A stretch of DNA of 64,000 nucleotides from CAITWD01 sp963842065 (GCA_963842065.1 CAWJEW010000009.1:186001-250000), one strand, 5' to 3'. Positions 18,006-26,811 are shown, numbered from the stretch's first letter. The notes: generated by a model from the letters alone, not told the origin. Program-made: numbers and translations.

Positions 18006-18209
18006 TTAGGCGACGCGCTTGTTTCGCCGCGACTTAACGAGAGCAGTGATTCCCAGCGCAATCAGTAGCAAGATACAAAGTGGGCCGATAAGCCACGAGG
18101 GGTTCCCGTTATTGCCGCCAAGGTTTCCGATGCCGAAGAAAAACACGGCACCGACGATGACCAGGGCAATCGCCGTTTTCCAGCTCACCAATCGCCAGTT
18201 CGACAGCAT
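18006..18209 (-). CDS. Small two-pass membrane protein
   Basis: 67 residues with two hydrophobic segments (KTAIALVIVGAVFFFGIGNL and WLIGPLCILLLIALGITALV) and a basic C-terminus (KSRRNKRVA). The local sequence is visibly richer in A and T than its neighbours, suggesting transfer. Family unknown. Confidence 0.55.
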   Translation of the reverse strand: MLSNWRLVSWKTAIALVIVGAVFFFGIGNLGGNNGNPSWLIGPLCILLLIALGITALVKSRRNKRVA

Positions 18210-18306
18210 CTGGCGATGCTAACACTCGTCAATCCGACTGCCCCGTAAGCAACTGCTATCAGGCAGCCAGCGGAACCGATCTCGCCGCTTCCGATGCTGT
18301 GACAAG

Positions 18307-18798
18307 TTGCGCCAGGATCGTGAGGTCGACGTGCAACCGCACCCGTTCAGTCCGGCGCAGTTAGCGTCCCAGCACGTGGTGTGCGAGGTGGCTGAGATGG
18401 CCGCCGTCGGCGCGCTCGCCGTTCAGCCGGGAGACACGCTCAAGGCGCAGGGAACCTGCGTGGGCGACACGACGATCACAAAGAGCCTGCATCTCACGGG
18501 CTCCGGCACGCTCAACGGCGGCAGCTCCGGCAGAATCGTCACGATCGACAGCGGTGTGATCGCCACGATCAAGGGCCTCACGATCACCGGCGGATTGTCG
18601 TACGGGGGCATCGAGCAGGCTCCGGCCAATCGCGCAGCTGCTGAGGGCCAGGAGCGCAAGGCGCGGCTGATGGGCCTCGATGCGCCGACGCGGCGGGCTG
18701 TCGACGTCATCACGCACGACGCCTTCATGGAGATGATCGGCGACCTGGAGTCGGACGTCGCCCGCATGGAGGCCGAACTAGCCCGCCATGACTCGTAG
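18307..18798 (+). pseudogene. Chimeric remnant: beta-helix fragment joined to phage-like small-protein C-terminus
   Basis: One open frame joins two unrelated pieces. The middle (GTCVGDTTITKSLHLTGSGT ... LTITGG) matches the start of the beta-helix protein at 21.3 kb. The end (RKARLMGLDAPTRRAVDVIT ...) matches the C-terminal half of the protein at 20323-20802. It is a recombination scar rather than a working gene, though the fused frame is open. Confidence 0.7.
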
Positions 18799-19208
18799 CG
18801 GGTCATCCTGCTGAGCCCGTCGAGCGTCGAGGACATCCTGCCCCTTCCGGGCACGCCCGCGCGGACGCCCTGAATCCCAGACGCGTGCTCTCCCGGACGC
18901 GCTCCGAACGGGCCGCCGACCGTATCGATGTCGCCCCAAAAGGTCCACCGCTTGCCGGACCGCGAGCACCGGGACGAGGTTGAGGAGATCGCCTGGCGGC
19001 GTCAGCGGCGCCCGCGGTGACCCACGCGAAGCGGCGGGGCCGGGACTTGGTCAGCCGACCCCGCCACCTCCTCGCAAGCCATGCTCACCCGACTGCCGCG
19101 GGGAGCAATGGAGCGACGGATGATCATCTTATCGCCGGTATATGGGCAGCTCACGACGAATTGGCTTCGCGCAAGGCGACACGCTCCAAGGCCCGAGGGC
19201 GGCCTCAC
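18799..19208. other. No gene recognised
   Basis: About 410 bp between two remnants. Short frames on both strands lack recognisable content, and no repeat or hairpin stands out. Confidence 0.4.
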
Positions 19209-19637
19209 CTAAACGCGCAGCATGCCGCCGGGGCTCTCGCACTCCAACGCGAGCCTGATTCCCAGCCCATCCAGGTGTGCCGCGACCGAGGACTCAGTCC
19301 CGAGCTCAGCCGCCTCTGAGCGCAGGACCGTCGCGATCCGACGAAGGGATGCCTCCTCGGCCAACGTCAATGGGCATCGTTCGGACCGCACGCGCACCCA
19401 AGAATTGGGGGGTTCTGACCCTCGCTCGCTGGCCATGGCCGAGCCGAGCTGCGGGAGCAACCAATGCTCCCACTCCTCGATCTCAAGGTCCAACCGCTCG
19501 GCAAGCCACGTGTTCGGCGGCAGTTCGGCCGCCTCCGCGCTGATCTGCGCGGCCACACGGCGCAGTGCTGCTCGTTCTCGCGCGTCGGGGTCCTGCGGCC
19601 ATTCACGCCGGTCGATCAGAGTCCTCTGTGTGTTCAT
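19209..19637 (-). CDS. Alpha-helical hypothetical protein, paralogue of the tandem-repeat protein at 37.5 kb
   Basis: 142 residues from ATG 19637, with an upstream context (CAACACCGGAGGT) almost identical to that of the 37490 gene. It contains two related helical blocks: ERAALRRVAAQISAEAAELP near residue 21 and EASLRRIATVLRSEAAELGT near residue 95. It ends in a conserved GIRLALECESPGG. The aligned blocks suggest an internal duplication. Function unknown; no membrane segment. Confidence 0.65.
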   Translation of the reverse strand: MNTQRTLIDRREWPQDPDARERAALRRVAAQISAEAAELPPNTWLAERLDLEIEEWEHWLLPQLGSAMASERGSEPPNSWVRVRSERCPLTLAEEASLRRIATVLRSEAAELGTESSVAAHLDGLGIRLALECESPGGMLRV

Positions 19638-19782
19638 GGCGTCCGTACCTCCGGTGTTGTGATGGATGGGCCGCCCCGGCCGACGAGTGGGCCATTGTGA
19701 GAAATCGCGATACGCCCAAACGCGACACGCAGGAGACGTCTTCGATCCGCTATCGGTATATCGGCACGGGCAAAGGGACACA

Positions 19783-20306
19783 TCACACTGCGAGGCGGGT
19801 CGCAGGGGAGGCCGTCGGCTCTGGGGCGATGGCACTAACGCCCAGTGCCAGCTCCGCGAGGAGCGCCGCCACCACCAGATCGAGCACGTCCGCACCGGGG
19901 CCAAATCGGGCAACCTCGCACGCCCACGACCATCCCTTCAACTCGCCTTCGAATGCGCCCCAGGCCGCGTCGGCGATCGCCAATCCGATGTCGTGAAGAC
20001 ATCCCCACCGCGCACGAGAACCCGACTGGCTGGTGTCCAGGCTCCAGGACGTGTCGGAATACTCCGGAAACGCTCAGATCGCGTCTGAGCGAGGATCTTC
20101 AGGATGCTGACGGCCATCTCGGCCGGTACGCACCAGCGGTTACGCTCGTCAAGCGCTGGATGCGCGACATCAGGCAGGACGCCTACTCGCAGCAGAAAGT
20201 CTGCGGCCTTCCGCCAAGCACGTTCGCCACGATCAGGCCCACACGCCGCCACACAAACCTGGCGATGACCCACCCTGATCGACGTATACCCGGCGGTCGA
20301 TCCCAC
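19783..20306 (-). pseudogene. Possible broken gene, unknown
   Basis: Two leftward frames look protein-like but are out of register: RKAADFLLRVGVLPDVAHPA ... EMAVSILKILAQTR (20.3-20.1 kb) and IADAAWGAFEGELKGWSWAC ... LLAELALGV (19.98-19.78 kb). A frameshift near 20.03 kb would join them. No family is recognised, and it could be chance. Confidence 0.25.
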
Positions 20307-20322
20307 GCCCTACCATCCCAAT

Positions 20323-20802
20323 ATGTCCATCAAGCAGCGCGGCAGTAACGGGCGCGCCGTCCGCGCCGCCGACACCGTCGCGCAAGACTGGCGGGCATGG
20401 GAGCTGCGTCGTCAGCACCTCACCTACCGGGAGATCGGTGCGGAACTCGGAATCGATCCGTCCACGGCGTACGACGCGGTGCAGCGCGCAGAGCAGATGA
20501 TCCCGACCGAGGGCGCGGCGGAGATGAAGCAGGCGATGTTGGACGAGATGGACCGGATGTCGCGGCATCTGTGGGGCGTCATCGAGCGCCAGCAGTCCGA
20601 CGACGGTCCGGGGCTCCAGGCGATCGCCCAACTGCTGCGGGTCCAGGAACGTAAGGCGCGCCTCGTGGGTCTCGACGCCCCGACCCAGCGGGCCGTTGAC
20701 GTCATCACGCACGACGTGTTCATGGAGGCGCTCGCCGAGATGGCGGCCGATTTCGCCCGTATGGAGGGCGAACTGGACGACGTATCCCCGGAACGTTGTT
20801 GA
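20323..20802 (+). CDS. Phage terminase-small-subunit-like HTH protein
   Basis: 159 residues. The N-terminal half has a helix-turn-helix (LTYREIGAELGIDPSTAYDA). A long helical region follows (GAAEMKQAMLDEMDRMSRHL, AIAQLLRVQERKARLVGLDA), then an Asp/Glu-rich end. The architecture resembles small terminase subunits or phage DNA-binding regulators; no large terminase is nearby. Truncated relatives lie at 18.6 kb and 26.5 kb. Confidence 0.6.
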   Translation: MSIKQRGSNGRAVRAADTVAQDWRAWELRRQHLTYREIGAELGIDPSTAYDAVQRAEQMIPTEGAAEMKQAMLDEMDRMSRHLWGVIERQQSDDGPGLQAIAQLLRVQERKARLVGLDAPTQRAVDVITHDVFMEALAEMAADFARMEGELDDVSPERC

Positions 20803-20866
20803 CGCACCAGGCTTCGGATAGGAAAACCGCTGGGCGACACTCAGGGCTGCGCCCCAAAGGACCGGT

Positions 20867-21204
20867 GTGGCCCGAGTGAAGCGGGTCTACCTCGACCAGA
20901 ACAAGTGGATAGACCTCGCGCGCGCATGGGCCGTGACGACGGGAAACGGTTTCAGGACGCATGGCTGACAAGTCGCGCCATGGTCCACGGCGGCGATGTT
21001 TCGTTTCCGCTGTCGTCAGTGCACTACATGGAGGTGTCCCACCGGCGGCGGTGGGACTCGCGTTGGAGCCTGGCGGCGACTATGGCGGGCCTTGACCCAC
21101 CGACAATTACCCCCAATACGCTCCGAGCAAACCTCGCAAAGAGCGCTGTCAACCGCCCGCAACGCCAGAGGACGCCGAGTCTCCAACACCGACCCAAGGA
21201 CTAG
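20867..21204 (+). pseudogene. Frameshifted PIN-like domain gene
   Basis: From GTG 20867 the frame gives VARVKRVYLDQNKWIDLARA, the strand-Asp start of a PIN-like nuclease family that I recall with the YLDQNKWIDL signature. The expected continuation (GRDDGKRFQDAWLTSRAMVH then FPLSSVHYMEVSHRRRWDSR) is in the next frame. The shift falls in the CG-repeat tract at about 20916-20923. The sequence then runs into unrelated DNA. Likely a dead toxin-like or defence-type gene. Confidence 0.55.
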
Positions 21205-21312
21205 TTTGGAACTACCCGACACGCCAGGTTGAGCGCGTCAATCGCTCCAAGCGTCGGATACGAAGGACTGGGTCACTCCGACAACACTCACGCCCCGGAG
21301 AAGGACTCGTCT

Positions 21313-22764
21313 ATGAATCATCACCGTAGGATCGTTGCCAACGCAGCCCGTTCCGTCGGGTCCCGCAAGGGATTCGTATTGGCAGGCGCACTCGGGCTTG
21401 CCGCGGTGCCGGTCGTCGCATTTGCGCCGATGGCAGCAGCAACACCGACCCCGTCGTGTGTCGTTGCGATTGGCGCGGCCGCGCCCCACAACTACGGGAA
21501 CCTGCAGAACGCAGTCAACGCCGACACGGCAAGCCTTCCGCTGACGGTCAAGAGCAACTGTACGGGCGACACCACAATCAGCAAGAGCCTGACAATTACC
21601 GGCTCCGGCTCTGGCTGGACGCTCCACGGCGGCAACTCGTCCTCGAAGCCCGGCACGGTCGTCACGGTCTCCAGCGGGTACACCGTCACGATCGCGAAGC
21701 TCGACATCACGGGTGGCTACGCGACGGGCAACGGCGGCGGCATCAACAACGCCGGTTCCCTCAAGCTCCGGCGCGACAGCATCTCCCGCAACACCGCCAA
21801 GGGCGACGGTGGCGGCATCTTCAACACCGGCACGCTCACGCAGCCCGCTGATCCCAGCGGCGTGAGCATCGACAACAACACGGCCGCCAACGGCGGCGGC
21901 ATCTACAACGACACCACCAACGACAGCACCGCCACGGTCACGCTGACCAACGGGAGCGTCAACGGCAACACCGCCACCGGCAAGGGCGGTGGCATCTACA
22001 ACGACGGCGGCAGCAGCACGGGCGCCAAGACCGACACTGCCACGGTCTCGCTGACCAACACGAGCGTCAACAACAACAAGGCCACCAACGGCGGCGGCAT
22101 CTTCAACGACGGCGCAAGTGGCGTCGATGCTGGGTGGTATGCGCCGAACCAGAACCTCGCCAGGGTCACGCTGACCAACGCGAGCGTCAATGCCAACACC
22201 GCAACCGCCAACGGCGGCGGCATCTACAACGACGGCGGCAGCGGTCTGAATTCCGGCCCCAACGTCGCCACGGTCGCGCTCAGCGGCACGAGCGTTAAGG
22301 GCAACAAGGCCGCCAACGGCGGCGGCATCTACAACGACGGCGGCACTGGCGGGTTCACCCAGTACTGGGGTACCCCTTCGCTTGTTGCTGGTGACACCGT
22401 CAAGGTCACGCTCAGCAACTCTGACGTCACGAGCAACACCGCAACGGGCAACGGCGGCGGCATCTACAACGACGGCGGCACCGACATCTACGGCAACGGT
22501 GACACCGCCACGGTCACGTTCGCCAACGCCCCACACAAGGGTACGAGCGTCACAAAGAACAAGGCCACCTACGGCGGCGGCATCTACAACACCAATGACG
22601 GCGGAGCCGCGACGGTCACGCTCAGCGACACCTCGACGAGCGTCACCAAGAACACCGCGACGGCCAGCGCCACGGCGGGCGGTGGCATCTACATCAGCAG
22701 CGGCACGGTTACCGGCCACACTTCCGACGTGTTCAAGAACACGGGCGGCAATATCAACCCCTAG
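21313..22764 (+). CDS. Secreted parallel beta-helix repeat protein
   Basis: About 483 residues from ATG 21313 (GGAG upstream). A signal peptide is present: basic start, hydrophobic VLAGALGLAAVPVVAFAPMA, cleavage near AAATPTP. The mature part contains about ten GGGI[YF]ND-type turns separated by Thr/Asn-rich strands (VTLTNGSVNGNTATGKGGGI), the polymorphic-outer-membrane-protein style of right-handed beta-helix. Likely a cell-surface adhesin or pectate-lyase-fold scaffold. The low-complexity repeats will recombine easily; a fragment has been copied to 18.4 kb. Confidence 0.85.
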   Translation: MNHHRRIVANAARSVGSRKGFVLAGALGLAAVPVVAFAPMAAATPTPSCVVAIGAAAPHNYGNLQNAVNADTASLPLTVKSNCTGDTTISKSLTITGSGSGWTLHGGNSSSKPGTVVTVSSGYTVTIAKLDITGGYATGNGGGINNAGSLKLRRDSISRNTAKGDGGGIFNTGTLTQPADPSGVSIDNNTAANGGGIYNDTTNDSTATVTLTNGSVNGNTATGKGGGIYNDGGSSTGAKTDTATVSLTNTSVNNNKATNGGGIFNDGASGVDAGWYAPNQNLARVTLTNASVNANTATANGGGIYNDGGSGLNSGPNVATVALSGTSVKGNKAANGGGIYNDGGTGGFTQYWGTPSLVAGDTVKVTLSNSDVTSNTATGNGGGIYNDGGTDIYGNGDTATVTFANAPHKGTSVTKNKATYGGGIYNTNDGGAATVTLSDTSTSVTKNTATASATAGGGIYISSGTVTGHTSDVFKNTGGNINP

Positions 22765-22778
22765 CCGCACTGTGCATC

Positions 22779-22808
22779 AGGAAGGTCCGCCCCCTGGCGG
22801 GCCTTCCT
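22779..22808 (+). terminator. Hairpin downstream of the beta-helix gene
   Basis: AGGAAGGTCCGCC / GGCGGGCCTTCCT with one T-G wobble, loop CCCT, starting 14 bp after the stop. A strong GC stem without a T tract, as is common for terminators in high-GC Actinobacteria. Confidence 0.6.
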
Positions 22809-22859
22809 GGGCTACCGTCCTGGGCGCCGATCGCGATCAGGTGCGCAAGCCGCCACGGT

Positions 22860-23027
22860 TCATCGGCGTTGCACGCCATGATCGGTGAAGCCACCTCTAG
22901 GCCCCGGTACGCGCCTGGAGTCGGCCCGCAGGCGCTCGATGTCGGCCACCGCCCCCGGTGCGTCCACCCGAACCTCTACCAGCGCCGACCGAACCGCCGC
23001 GAATCCTTGAGCCACGACCAGGATCAT
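22860..23027 (-). CDS. Small hypothetical protein (doubtful)
   Basis: 55 residues from ATG 23027: MILVVAQGFAAVRSALVEVR followed by a VDAPGAVADIERLRADSRR-like helix. It sits immediately downstream of the cyclase gene on the same strand. No family is recognised and it may not be translated. Confidence 0.3.
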   Translation of the reverse strand: MILVVAQGFAAVRSALVEVRVDAPGAVADIERLRADSRRVPGPRGGFTDHGVQRR

Positions 23028-23053
23028 CGAGCGACCCTAGGGGCCGGGTGCAG

Positions 23054-23872
23054 TCACCCCTCAGTGGCCCATCCCAGCTCGCAGGCCACGATCGGCTCAG
23101 GGAAGCCGCGCAGCTCAATCGCGGTGCGCGGGCCGAAGGTGAAGTTCTTGCCGATCGCCAGGTCGGCCACCGCGCCCGCGATCATGATCTGGGTCGCCTG
23201 AGCGTAGGCGCAGAGTCGCGCGGCGAGCTGGACCGCGGCGCCGAACAGATCGCTCCCCTCGGCGACCGGCTCGCCCGCGCTCAGCCCGATCCTCACCGCC
23301 ATCCGCCCGCCGGGCTCGCTGTCGGCGTTGTGGCGGGCGAAACCGCGCTGGATCTCGACCGCCGCGCCGAGCGCGTTCTGGACCGATGCGAACGACGCCA
23401 TGATGCCGTCGCCGGTGTGTTTCACCTCGCGCCCGCGTTGGCCCGAGAGAGCTTCGCGGATGACCGCGTCGTGCATCCGCAGCAATCGCATCGCGCCTTC
23501 ATCGCCGAGGCGCTGGGTCATGTTGGTCGAGCCTTCGAGATCGGTGAACAGGATGCTTCGAAAGGCGCTCTCGGGAGCGCGCCCGGTCGCGGTTGGGTCG
23601 TCGAGGCGGCCGAGAAACCCCTGGGCCGCCTCGGCATCGACCGGGATGATTTCGTTGGCGATGAGCCCGTGGCCGTCGCGATGGACCGCCTGGGCTGCCT
23701 CGGCGTTCGGCGCCTCGCTCAGACAGAACGCCGCCTGGCGCTGGTAGTCGAACCAGAACGACATGTACCGCACCCCGTAGCGCTCCTGAAGCCCGAGATC
23801 CTGGAGGTGCGCGGCGGCGATGTCCTCAGCGCTCGCGCCGGTGAGGTCATGTCGGTCCATGAAGAACGCCAT
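23054..23872 (-). CDS. DUF4242 domain fused to class III nucleotide cyclase
   Basis: About 272 residues from ATG 23872. Residues 1-80 are a DUF4242 (nickel-binding-like) ferredoxin-fold domain: MAFFMDRHDLTGASAEDIAA ... ANEIIPVD. Residues about 108-270 are a class III adenylate/guanylate cyclase domain: metal Asp in ILFTDLEGST and in KHTGDGIMASF, with Lys before THTG-type residues. The transition-state Asn position reads Gln (AAVQLAARLC), a variant that may lower or alter activity. No membrane segment, so a soluble sensor-cyclase is inferred. Confidence 0.85.
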   Translation of the reverse strand: MAFFMDRHDLTGASAEDIAAAHLQDLGLQERYGVRYMSFWFDYQRQAAFCLSEAPNAEAAQAVHRDGHGLIANEIIPVDAEAAQGFLGRLDDPTATGRAPESAFRSILFTDLEGSTNMTQRLGDEGAMRLLRMHDAVIREALSGQRGREVKHTGDGIMASFASVQNALGAAVEIQRGFARHNADSEPGGRMAVRIGLSAGEPVAEGSDLFGAAVQLAARLCAYAQATQIMIAGAVADLAIGKNFTFGPRTAIELRGFPEPIVACELGWATEG

Positions 23873-23932
23873 ACGCCGCAGTCTGCCCCATCGTGGCGTC
23901 GTTCGCACGCTGACTCGGGATGCCACGGGCTC

Positions 23933-24085
23933 ATGAGCGAGATGAAGGGCGCGCACGAGCAGTTGACCGAGCTGATCGCGCTGGGGCCGATAAGCGCCGA
24001 CGAGGCGCGCCAGATCGGAGCCGCGCTCGACGCCGTCGTGGCGGAATGGATCGTGGCGCGAGCCACCGTGGAGGAGGCCGCCTGA
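23933..24085 (+). CDS. Small helical protein, integrative-element type
   Basis: 50 residues: MSEMKGAHEQLTELIALGPI then SADEARQIGAALDAVVAEWI. The stop overlaps the start of the next gene as TGATG, so the pair is co-translated. Divergent from the cyclase gene. Small genes of this kind precede attachment sites in actinobacterial elements; no defined function. Confidence 0.55.
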   Translation: MSEMKGAHEQLTELIALGPISADEARQIGAALDAVVAEWIVARATVEEAA

Positions 24086-24303
24086 TGACCGAAGGTGAGT
24101 GGAACAATGTCTGGGAGAACCGGCTGCGCCACATGGCCAAGCCCCAGGGGCTGGAGCCGACCAAGACCCGCCGCATGGACCCGCACGCGATCGACTACGG
24201 ACAGATCCTGCGGATCGACGCCCGCAGTCGCGAGCCCGTCGCCGGGCCGTTCGACGCCAAGGCGCTGGACGGGATCGAGCGGTGGCTGACTAGGGACCCC
24301 TGA
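24085..24303 (+). CDS. Small hypothetical protein, coupled to the previous gene
   Basis: 72 residues from ATG 24085, with GGAGGAGG inside the end of the preceding gene as ribosome binding site. Begins MTEGEWNNVWENRLRHMAKP and ends DAKALDGIERWLTRDP. It stops 5 bp before the repeated arm-type motifs of the attachment module. Family unknown. Confidence 0.55.
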   Translation: MTEGEWNNVWENRLRHMAKPQGLEPTKTRRMDPHAIDYGQILRIDARSREPVAGPFDAKALDGIERWLTRDP

Positions 24304-24307
24304 GCCC

Positions 24308-24476
24308 GTGGTCGCACCGTGGTCGCACCAGGTTGCCAACCGGTGCATACCGGTGCGTAGGGCGCATCCCCGAAAACCGCATGAACACGCGGTTTCTGCG
24401 CGCATGGATATGCACCGTTACGCACCGGATTTGGCCTCCGGAGCCAAAGGTCGCAGGTTCGAGCCCTGTCTGCTCC
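24308..24476 (+). other. Attachment-site module with tRNA-Arg(CCG)-like 3' half
   Basis: Starts with a tandem GTGGTCGCACC pair (24308, 24319), then ACCGGTGC twice (24339, 24349) and inverted GCACCG copies near 24412-24426. It ends with a tRNA 3' half: anticodon stem TTGGC/GCCAA, loop CTCCGGA (anticodon CCG), T arm GCAGGTTCGAGCCCTGT and acceptor CTGCTCC (24430-24476). The 5' half is absent, so it is an att relic, not a gene. Related, more decayed modules lie at 38520 and 43316. Confidence 0.7.
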
Positions 24477-24505
24477 TTCCCCACGCCTCACCGTCCGCGA
24501 CAAGA

Positions 24506-25226
24506 TCAGGCCGACCCCAGCGCCCCGGTGGTCGTCGCCGAGTCGGGTGCCGCCACCGCTGGCTGGAACGCCCGCGTGAACCGGGCCGCCTGCGCGGAGG
24601 CCGGACGTGCGCGCAGGTAGCGCGCCGGTGGTCGCGAGGGCTGAGTGGCCCATCGCGTCCTTGATCGAGACCAGGTCGATCCCGTGGGCGGCCAAGAGCG
24701 ACCCGTAGGTGTGGCGCAGGTCGTGCCAGCGCAGGGGTCGCAGCCCGGCGGCAGCCTGGGCGCGGCGGAAGCGACGCCGGAGCGCCGAGTGGTCGAGCGT
24801 CCTGCCGAGGGCGTTGCAGAACACCAGCTCATCAGGGTCGGTGAAGTCCAAACGGTGGCTGACGCGATCGAGCGCGGCGGCGGCCGGATCGACGAGTGGA
24901 ACCAGGCGCACGCGGCCTGACTTGGTCGACGTCTCGATCCCGGCGCTCATGGCGCGGCCGACCGTGATGATCTGCCCGGCGAAGTCGACGTCGCGCCAGC
25001 GCAGCGACAGCAGCTCCCCGAGCCTTAGACCCGCGTAGGCGGACACGCGCACCATCTCGGCGTCCTGGAGGTCCTCGGCGCGTTGGGCCTCGCGCTCGGC
25101 GACGCTCACGACCTGTTCCCTGGCGGTGCGGTGCCGTCCCTCGGCCATCGCCCGCGCCAGCGCCTCGACCTCCTCGATGCGGTAGTACACGAGCGAACCT
25201 TCGACCTTTGGCTCCGAAGCGTTCAT
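24506..25226 (-). pseudogene. Tyrosine integrase, N-terminally truncated and frameshifted
   Basis: The catalytic domain shows Arg in AYAGLRLGELLSLRWRDVDF, the H-x-x-R box in WHDLRHTYGSLLAAHGIDLV and GHSALATTG. After that the frame is lost; the proper end (ARYLRARPASAQAARFTRAF) is in another frame down to 24506, with the nucleophile Tyr in RYL. The N-terminal arm- and core-binding domains are missing, because the 5' end runs into a reversed tRNA-Arg-like segment at 25189-25220. Confidence 0.85.
25189..25220 (-). other. Reversed tRNA-Arg(CCG)-like fragment at the integrase 5' end
   Basis: Read leftward, CTTCGGAGCCAAAGGTCGAA followed by GGTTCGCTCG matches the anticodon-to-T-arm part of the 24430 fragment (CTCCGGAGCCAAAGGTCGCA...). 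It lies in opposite orientation to that copy, so the integrase remnant is bracketed by inverted att-like pieces. Confidence 0.5.
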
Positions 25227-25452
25227 CGGCCGGGACCATAGGGACACGACCGGACAACACAACGGCCTCGCTATGCGGTTTTTGCTCCGGCCGGGCTATG
25301 TGGATTGCCGTCAGTTTCCGATCCGGCATGCGCACGGTATGCGCGCGGCCAGCCCCACCGTGCGTCCACCAGGTTGTGAGATCCCGGTCCATCCGCCCCA
25401 GGGCCTAGCCTCCCCTCAGTAGTCAGCGCGACCAAACATGGGGGCAACGTCA

Positions 25453-25626
25453 ATGAGTTGGCTTGAGGGGAAGTGGACCCAGCAGTTCGCCGTCAACGAC
25501 AGCGTGTTCGTGCGCGCCGTCACCACCGAGATCGTCGTCGGTGTCCAGAACAGCGGCGCCGTCGATGGCAGCAAGGACGCGACTGCCTTGTTGGTGGAGG
25601 GGTACCAACAGCAACTCGCCGACTGA
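25453..25626 (+). CDS. Small hypothetical protein
   Basis: 57 residues from ATG 25453 (an ATG at 25438 is also possible): MSWLEGKWTQQFAVNDSVFV then VGVQNSGAVDGSKDATALLV. Amphipathic strands, no signal peptide. It starts about 225 bp upstream of the integrase on the opposite strand. Function unknown. Confidence 0.4.
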   Translation: MSWLEGKWTQQFAVNDSVFVRAVTTEIVVGVQNSGAVDGSKDATALLVEGYQQQLAD

Positions 25627-25743
25627 CATAAGCGACACACCGCGCGCTCAGGGCGACCGCGGGAGGTCGGCCGCGCATAGGGGACCATCGGCCTCCGTCC
25701 GCCGATGGTCCTAGGCTCGCGCCAAACGCGAATCGGGGTAGCG

Positions 25744-26079
25744 ATGGCGAACACCAGGATCGATCTGGCCATCGGCACGCTCGTCACCGCCGTCGTCGGG
25801 GCAATCGGCGCGTATCAGTGCTCCAGCGTCTACAGCGACGAGAAGAACGACGAGTCGCTGAATCCATACACGGCGCTCACGCCGGAATGCGCTCCCACGG
25901 GTGCGTGTACGCGGCGGCCAGCCCCCCACCGGCGAAGGTCTGGCGAACCTCGGCGGTACGTGTCTATTCTTGGCTCTTCGGGGGTAGTCGTGGGTCTTCC
26001 ACGCCTTACTCGATCCCGAAACTGCGCTTGGGAAGAGAGATCAGGGCCCTACGAGGATCGTGCGTTCACGCTCTTCTGA
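25744..26079 (+). pseudogene. Truncated small membrane-anchored protein running into a repeat
   Basis: Begins MANTRIDLAIGTLVTAVVGA with one hydrophobic segment and a Cys. After about 65 residues the frame becomes Arg-rich and passes into the 168-bp repeat at 26009, ending at 26079. Probably the 5' part of a gene cut by insertion. Confidence 0.35.
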
Positions 26080-26176
26080 AGTGCCGTACTTTCGGTGTCT
26101 CGGGCCGCAGCCCAAATCCCTTATCACCGCAGCGATTCCGGGGCGTCCGGAGTGCCTGGCCACCCACGGGAATGCC
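26009..26176 (+). repeat. 168-bp repeat, left copy of an inverted pair
   Basis: From CTCGATCCCGAAACTGCGC to GGAATGCCC. The reverse complement recurs at 33960-34126 with only two single-base length differences that I can see. No gene or recognisable RNA was identified within it. The pair brackets a 7.8-kb segment with glycan genes. Confidence 0.9.
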
Positions 26177-26469
26177 CGAAGAGCCCTATTCTCGACGAGC
26201 TTCGTCGAAGGACCGACCGTGTTCGGACAAGGCGCGGAGATGAAGGTCCGCAAGTTCGAGGTCCGCAGCAGGGTCGCCGGAACGAGCGACGGCGACCGCC
26301 ATGGTGACGAGCGTACCTGAGGAGCTATGTCGAATGACACGCCTTGCGAACGAGATCCACCCCAGCATGCCGCCGAGCGGGACTCGGCGACGGCCACGTG
26401 GGTACCACGGCGCGGAGGGAAGGGGCAAGCCGCTCTACCACTGGCCCGATTTCATCCACGAGGGCGCGC

Positions 26470-26811
26470 GCATGATACCCACGGAGTGCGCGGCAGAGAT
26501 GAAGCTGGACATGCTGGACGAGATGGACCGCATGTCGCTATCTGTGGGGCGTCGTCGAGCGCCAGCAGGTCTGCGTCGATCACGGAAACGTCGTCATGCA
26601 AAAGGGCCAGATGGTCATCGGTGACGGCCCTGGGCTCCAGGCGATCGCCCAACTGCTGCGGGTCCAGGAGCGCACGGCGCGGCTGATGGGTCTCGACGCG
26701 CCGACGCGTCGCGCCGTGGACGTCATCACCCGCGACGTCTTCATGGACGCGGTGGCCGACCTGGAGGCCGGCATCGCCCGCAAGGAGGCCGAGTTGGAGC
26801 GCGAACCCTGA
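26470..26811 (+). pseudogene. Decayed third copy of the terminase-small-subunit-like gene
   Basis: MIPTECAAEMKLDMLDEMDR matches residues about 50-70 of the 20323 protein. A one-base deletion near 26541 shifts the frame, and the rest (GPGLQAIAQLLRVQERTARL, GLDAPTRRAVDVITRDVFMD) continues to 26811 with a 17-residue insertion. The N-terminal HTH is missing. Confidence 0.75.

Noticed and set aside
21238..22770. 510-codon leftward frame across the beta-helix gene
   Set aside because: Regular VVVDAAAVGG repeats merely mirror the GGGIYND codons of the real gene.
22958..24085. 375-codon rightward frame over the cyclase gene
   Set aside because: Antisense to the DUF4242-cyclase; only its last 50 codons (from ATG 23933) look real and are annotated separately.
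24429..24476. Functional tRNA-Arg gene
   Set aside because: Only the anticodon arm, T arm and acceptor 3' strand exist; the D arm and 5' acceptor strand are absent upstream.
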